Assembly: GCA_012862575.1 (NCBI GenBank)
Contig: BLSF01000009.1
Location: 1 to 64,000, forward strand
Length of the DNA: 64,000 nucleotides
Direction: 5' to 3'
From: Parietichytrium sp. I65-24A
Taxonomy: Eukaryota; Sar; Bigyra; Thraustochytrida; Thraustochytriidae
Position 1 is the first letter of the stretch. Each line of letters begins with the position of its first letter. Both the position numbers and the translations under genes were made by a program. The notes under the pieces are model-generated. The model was not told the origin of the DNA and did no database searches. It saw nothing but the letters and a program-made list of their open reading frames with translations. Shown here one piece after another: positions 60,875-64,000 of this stretch.

Positions 60875-61660
60875 AGAGTGTCTGTGCTGGGTGTACTGAG
60901 GCGCCTAGCATGAAGTGAAACGTGTGCTCCTTCTCCTCGCTCCAGAGCTTGGTATCCGTTAGAGACCGGTAACTCCGGTTCCCCGGTTCTCGTCGGGTTC
61001 TCCAGCTTAGCCGAGAGCATAGTATAGTACCGGTAGTCTGTTAGTGTAAGTTTTGTTGGCTTGTTCAATAGTTTCATAATAGATTATTTTTTCTTCTTTT
61101 TGCTGTCCATTTTTATTTTTTTGCAAATGACAATCAATCAATCCAAGGCGAACAGGAATACAGAGGGCAGAGAAGAGGAGAGAGAGGAGAGAGAGGGGTG
61201 TTCGCAACTGTGCTGATACGAAGAAGAGGCGCATCAACTTTCTTTGCACGAATGAGCTTGAGCTTTTCAATCGTATATGCTTGTGTATCTGGAGCCCACC
61301 CCTAGCCCACCTCTGACCATCTCTGACCGCTCTTGTAGAGACGCTTGATTGCGAAGACCTGGACCAAGTAGATTAACAGTAAAAGACTGAATAAGTGGGG
61401 TGATGGTGTGATGGTGTGATGGTTGCTATCGAAACGTTTGTTGTCGCACGCAATCACAATGCGGTTGTTTGTTCGGTTGACTACGAAACCAATCTCTCTC
61501 CAGGTCAATCGGGAGGAAAAAACAAAATACGGTCGCTTGCCACGCTTGCCACGGCCCACTGATGCCATTGTGGCCACTGTGGCACTGGCACTGCATCCTG
61601 AAAGCGTAACCCCTCTCAAGGCTCTTTCGTCGGTCTGACCCTAGCTAGTACGCAATAGTT

Positions 61661-61678
61661 TATAGTTTATATAGTTTA
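61661..61678 (+). promoter_or_regulatory. duplicated TATAGTTTA element, possible core promoter
   Basis: Two adjacent copies of TATAGTTTA (61661-61669, 61670-61678) create a TTATATAG core about 120-138 nt upstream of the PqiA-domain start codon. The distance suits a TATA-like box with a leader of roughly 100 nt; this is inference from composition and position. Confidence 0.3.
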
Positions 61679-61798
61679 TCGTGCCCACAGCACAGGTCGC
61701 AGGCGCGGTGCGGTGCGCGACTGGAAGTATTTATCTCGGTCGCAAGGTGAGAGGGGCGAAAAGGTCGGGTAGTTCGAACGGCATCTGTGGAAGAAAGG

Positions 61799-64000
61799 AT
61801 GGCGAAGGATCTGCTGTCCGGCGCGCTGTTCTTCACCGGAGGAGCGTTTTTGGCGTTTGTGCTTTCGTCAGCGCTGCCGCTATGGTGGTTCACCACCACG
61901 GAGCTGGAAGGGCAGATGTGCTCGTGCGGTACTGGTCTCTGGGCTGGGAATGTCACGTGGGGAGACGACATAACGCAGGAGAATTTGCATGATGGGCTGA
62001 TAAGGTGCAACAGCGATTTCGAAGCTGTCGTGGCGGGCTGCGACGCGGGATATGCGCAGCAGACTGAGTCAAAGACGAAAGGCTATATCGCCGGCGTGTT
62101 TTCGATGTTTGCGGTGGGCTTCTCGGTGGCCAGTTTTGTGCTGGGGTTTGTCGTGCTGGAGGATGTGGAGCCCAGCGCACTCGATGTCGTGAGGTTCCGC
62201 AAGTTTCTGTGTTGGGCTGCTCTGGCAGCTTTGGTGGCTATTTTCTGTGAGGTTGCAACGATCAGCATCTTCATGAGCTCCCCGCTGTTTGACAACATCA
62301 GCTACAACTTTGGTTGCCATTTCGTGTTCAGTCATCCTCTGAGCTCGAACGTCTTGAAGTGCCATGCTCTGGGCCCGTCCTTTGGCTTGGCTGTGGGCGG
62401 ATGTATCTTGGGCTCATTTGCTTGCAGCATGTTCTACTTGGCCTTCAAGAACCCGCATTATATGGATCCAAGCACAGGTCGTTACTCCATGTTTCAGGAA
62501 GCATTGCTAGGCCAGCGTCCTCTTGATACCCCCGTGGACCAGGGAGACACATTCCGACAGTCCGATGGGCAGTTGAGTAGCAACGTCCGTACAGAAGGTG
62601 ACTTTTCTCTGGACAGTGTCGGCATCGGAAGCCACCAAAACGGTGAGAGTAGCGGAGAGGGTAACAATGTCCCGCTTCTCAACGGCCGACGAGAGCGTGA
62701 AGATGAATTGTCGAGTCGGGTTTCGAAAAGTCTGAGCGCGGTGAAATGCGCAAGGGGTTTGAGCCACATGTCGTTTCGTCGAGCTGTCCGAATCTTCTGG
62801 GTGCCAACGGTGTTACTTCTGAACGGCGCTCTTTTTGCGTGGTCAAACTGCTCGACTGGCGCGACGGTTGAACCTAATGTCGAAATTCACGTTCCGAAGG
62901 GAGTCTCGTGGATCGCCCATTTTATCTCTCCCAAATATTTTGATAAAGATGGATACCTCAGATTCAAGGACGATGTATTCAACTTTACGCTGATCACTTC
63001 GCTGCGTCACTTTTGGGAAGGAAAAGCATATGCACTTGCCTTTCTCATTGGAGCTTTCTCCGGCTGCTGGCCATACATAAAGCTCTTTACGATGATGTTC
63101 TTATGGTTTGTGCCGAGTTCAGAGAAGCTTCGTGGGCGCCTTTTACACTGGCTTGATGTTCTTGGGAAGTGGTCGCTCATCGACGCCTACGTTCTTTGCC
63201 TAATGGCTGTGGCTTTTGGGTTCAACACTGACCGCGAAGTCATGGGTGTTAACATTCATGTTGACATCTCAGTCAGGCCTGGCTGGGGGGTATATTCGTT
63301 TGTACTCGCCACGATGGTGTCGCTTACCATGAGTCACATCATGACTCACATGCACCGAAACGCCATCGAAAGGCGCGAGTTGACTGACGAAATGAAGAAC
63401 GCCATGGTGATGCCCCCTCATGAAACGCTATCAAACCGAGCTTACGCGCCATTTATTCGGCGTCGCCGCTACACCTGTACTCCGAGTGGTCGCGGCGTGA
63501 TGTGGTTTGTGCTTTTAGGGAGTCTTGCGGTGACGCTGTCTGGTCAGGTGCTGCCAACATTTGAGTTCCAGTTCTCCGGCCTCGCAGACCTGATCCTGCC
63601 CGAGGACAAGCGAAACACTTCCTACTCACTTGTCTCCAATGGCGGCCTCCTTCCTACCGCTTGTGCAAAGGGCGGCTTTCTATCTGGCGGACACTTTTGG
63701 CCGTGGTTCATGACGATAATGTACTTTCTTTTTGCCATGGTTGTTCCCTTGGCCATGTTGATGTCCCTGGCGATCTTGTGGGGTGTGCCGATGACGTTGG
63801 CAACGACCAAAAAGGTTTTCCACTTTTGTCAGATTGTGCAAAGCTGGGCGGCACTTGACGTATTTCTGGTTTCCATCATCGCAGCTGTCGTAGAGATAGG
63901 CGGGCTGTCACAGGCTGTAATAGGTGACGCATTTGGTGATATTCAGAAGGAACTTTGCGCTGGGATCACAAAGCACCCAAAATTATTCAATCTATTGCTG
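61799..64000 (+). CDS. PqiA-domain multi-pass membrane protein (partial, runs off window)
   Basis: 734 codons are visible without interruption; the 3' end is outside the window. The ATG at 61799 (AAAGGATGG) is followed by a membrane segment at residues 7-30. Further hydrophobic segments lie near 110-135, 155-180, 205-230, 335-350, 400-428, 450-470 and 495-515, with more beyond 555. Two stretches match the paraquat-inducible protein A domain of bacteria: AFSGCWPYIKLFTMMFLWFV (about 412-431) with LHWLDVLGKWSLIDAYVL (about 441-458), and a second copy region from about 558, ending in SWAALDVFLVSIIAAVVEIG (about 682-701). In bacteria PqiA works with MCE-domain PqiB in lipid traffic across the envelope. 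The role in a eukaryote is unknown. A Ser/Gly-rich loop (about 240-320) is hydrophilic. Confidence 0.88.
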   Translation, partial: MAKDLLSGALFFTGGAFLAFVLSSALPLWWFTTTELEGQMCSCGTGLWAGNVTWGDDITQENLHDGLIRCNSDFEAVVAGCDAGYAQQTESKTKGYIAGVFSMFAVGFSVASFVLGFVVLEDVEPSALDVVRFRKFLCWAALAALVAIFCEVATISIFMSSPLFDNISYNFGCHFVFSHPLSSNVLKCHALGPSFGLAVGGCILGSFACSMFYLAFKNPHYMDPSTGRYSMFQEALLGQRPLDTPVDQGDTFRQSDGQLSSNVRTEGDFSLDSVGIGSHQNGESSGEGNNVPLLNGRREREDELSSRVSKSLSAVKCARGLSHMSFRRAVRIFWVPTVLLLNGALFAWSNCSTGATVEPNVEIHVPKGVSWIAHFISPKYFDKDGYLRFKDDVFNFTLITSLRHFWEGKAYALAFLIGAFSGCWPYIKLFTMMFLWFVPSSEKLRGRLLHWLDVLGKWSLIDAYVLCLMAVAFGFNTDREVMGVNIHVDISVRPGWGVYSFVLATMVSLTMSHIMTHMHRNAIERRELTDEMKNAMVMPPHETLSNRAYAPFIRRRRYTCTPSGRGVMWFVLLGSLAVTLSGQVLPTFEFQFSGLADLILPEDKRNTSYSLVSNGGLLPTACAKGGFLSGGHFWPWFMTIMYFLFAMVVPLAMLMSLAILWGVPMTLATTKKVFHFCQIVQSWAALDVFLVSIIAAVVEIGGLSQAVIGDAFGDIQKELCAGITKHPKLFNLLL

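Larger units (their letters stand above)
60679..61798. other. divergent intergenic region (1.1 kb)
   Basis: This is the shared 5' region of the coiled-coil (-) and PqiA-domain (+) genes. It contains a pyrimidine tract at 60812-60874, TACCGGTA at 61028-61035, a GATGGTGT triplet repeat at about 61400-61422, and a TA-rich element at 61661-61678. No gene is recognised. Confidence 0.6.

Noticed and set aside
1-64000. tRNA or rRNA genes
   Set aside because: I looked on both strands for B-box-like GGTTCRANNCC and found none with a matching A-box and acceptor stem. No rRNA-like conserved stretch was seen.

Overview
This is nuclear DNA from a flagellated, intron-poor microbial eukaryote. Seventeen protein-coding genes are well supported; one runs off the right edge. 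Fourteen are single uninterrupted reading frames. Three (a class 3 lipase, a copine, a dynein light chain) each carry one short GT-AG intron of 79-106 nt with donor GTAAGT. A ciliary-tip protein (CEP104 family) and an axonemal-type dynein light chain mean the organism builds a cilium. A full-length peroxisomal ABC transporter, a large multi-domain formin, a paladin-type phosphatase and scarce introns would fit a stramenopile, perhaps a labyrinthulomycete (thraustochytrid). That placement is inference; no rRNA or organelle sequence is present to settle it. I saw no tRNA, rRNA, transposon, CRISPR or viral gene.

Layout, left to right: secreted Cys-rich repeat protein (-, 160-1005); full-length ABCD transporter (+, 3089-7087); membrane class 3 lipase (-, 7344-11262, one intron); DUF2254-like membrane protein (+, 13603-16323); calpain-like/SKICH-like scaffold (-, 16476-22535); HTATIP2/TIP30-like protein (+, 23656-24348); stand-alone asparagine-synthetase domain protein (-, 24662-25846); histidine phosphatase (+, 26292-27107); PH-ankyrin-WW-FH2 formin (+, 28081-32844); CEP104 (-, 32976-35975); copine (-, 36961-38803, one intron); RanGAP (+, 39726-41084); LC8/DNAL4-type dynein light chain (-, 41254-41714, one intron); triple-module paladin (+, 44406-48935); bZIP factor (+, 52145-53974); 2144-residue coiled-coil protein (-, 54244-60678); PqiA-domain membrane protein (+, 61799 to edge).

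Genes alternate strand almost strictly: 13 of 16 neighbouring pairs are on opposite strands. Convergent partners are only 131-313 bp apart, while divergent partners share 445-2691 bp. Many start codons are preceded on the sense strand by purine-rich or GA-repeat leaders, several with 7-, 8- or 24-bp tandem repeats. The genes do not form one pathway. Loose themes are cilium and cytoskeleton (CEP104, dynein light chain, formin, coiled-coil protein), membrane lipid and calcium signalling (lipase, copine, paladin, IQ/EF-like scaffold), peroxisomal lipid import (ABCD) and nuclear transport or transcription (RanGAP, bZIP).

The most unusual items are the 24-cysteine secreted protein with a His/Arg sequon linker, the threefold paladin, the formin whose FH1 position is taken by three WASH-CCDC53-like repeats, the catalytically dead calpain scaffold, the HTATIP2 homologue lacking its catalytic lysine, and two membrane proteins of mainly bacterial families (DUF2254, PqiA).
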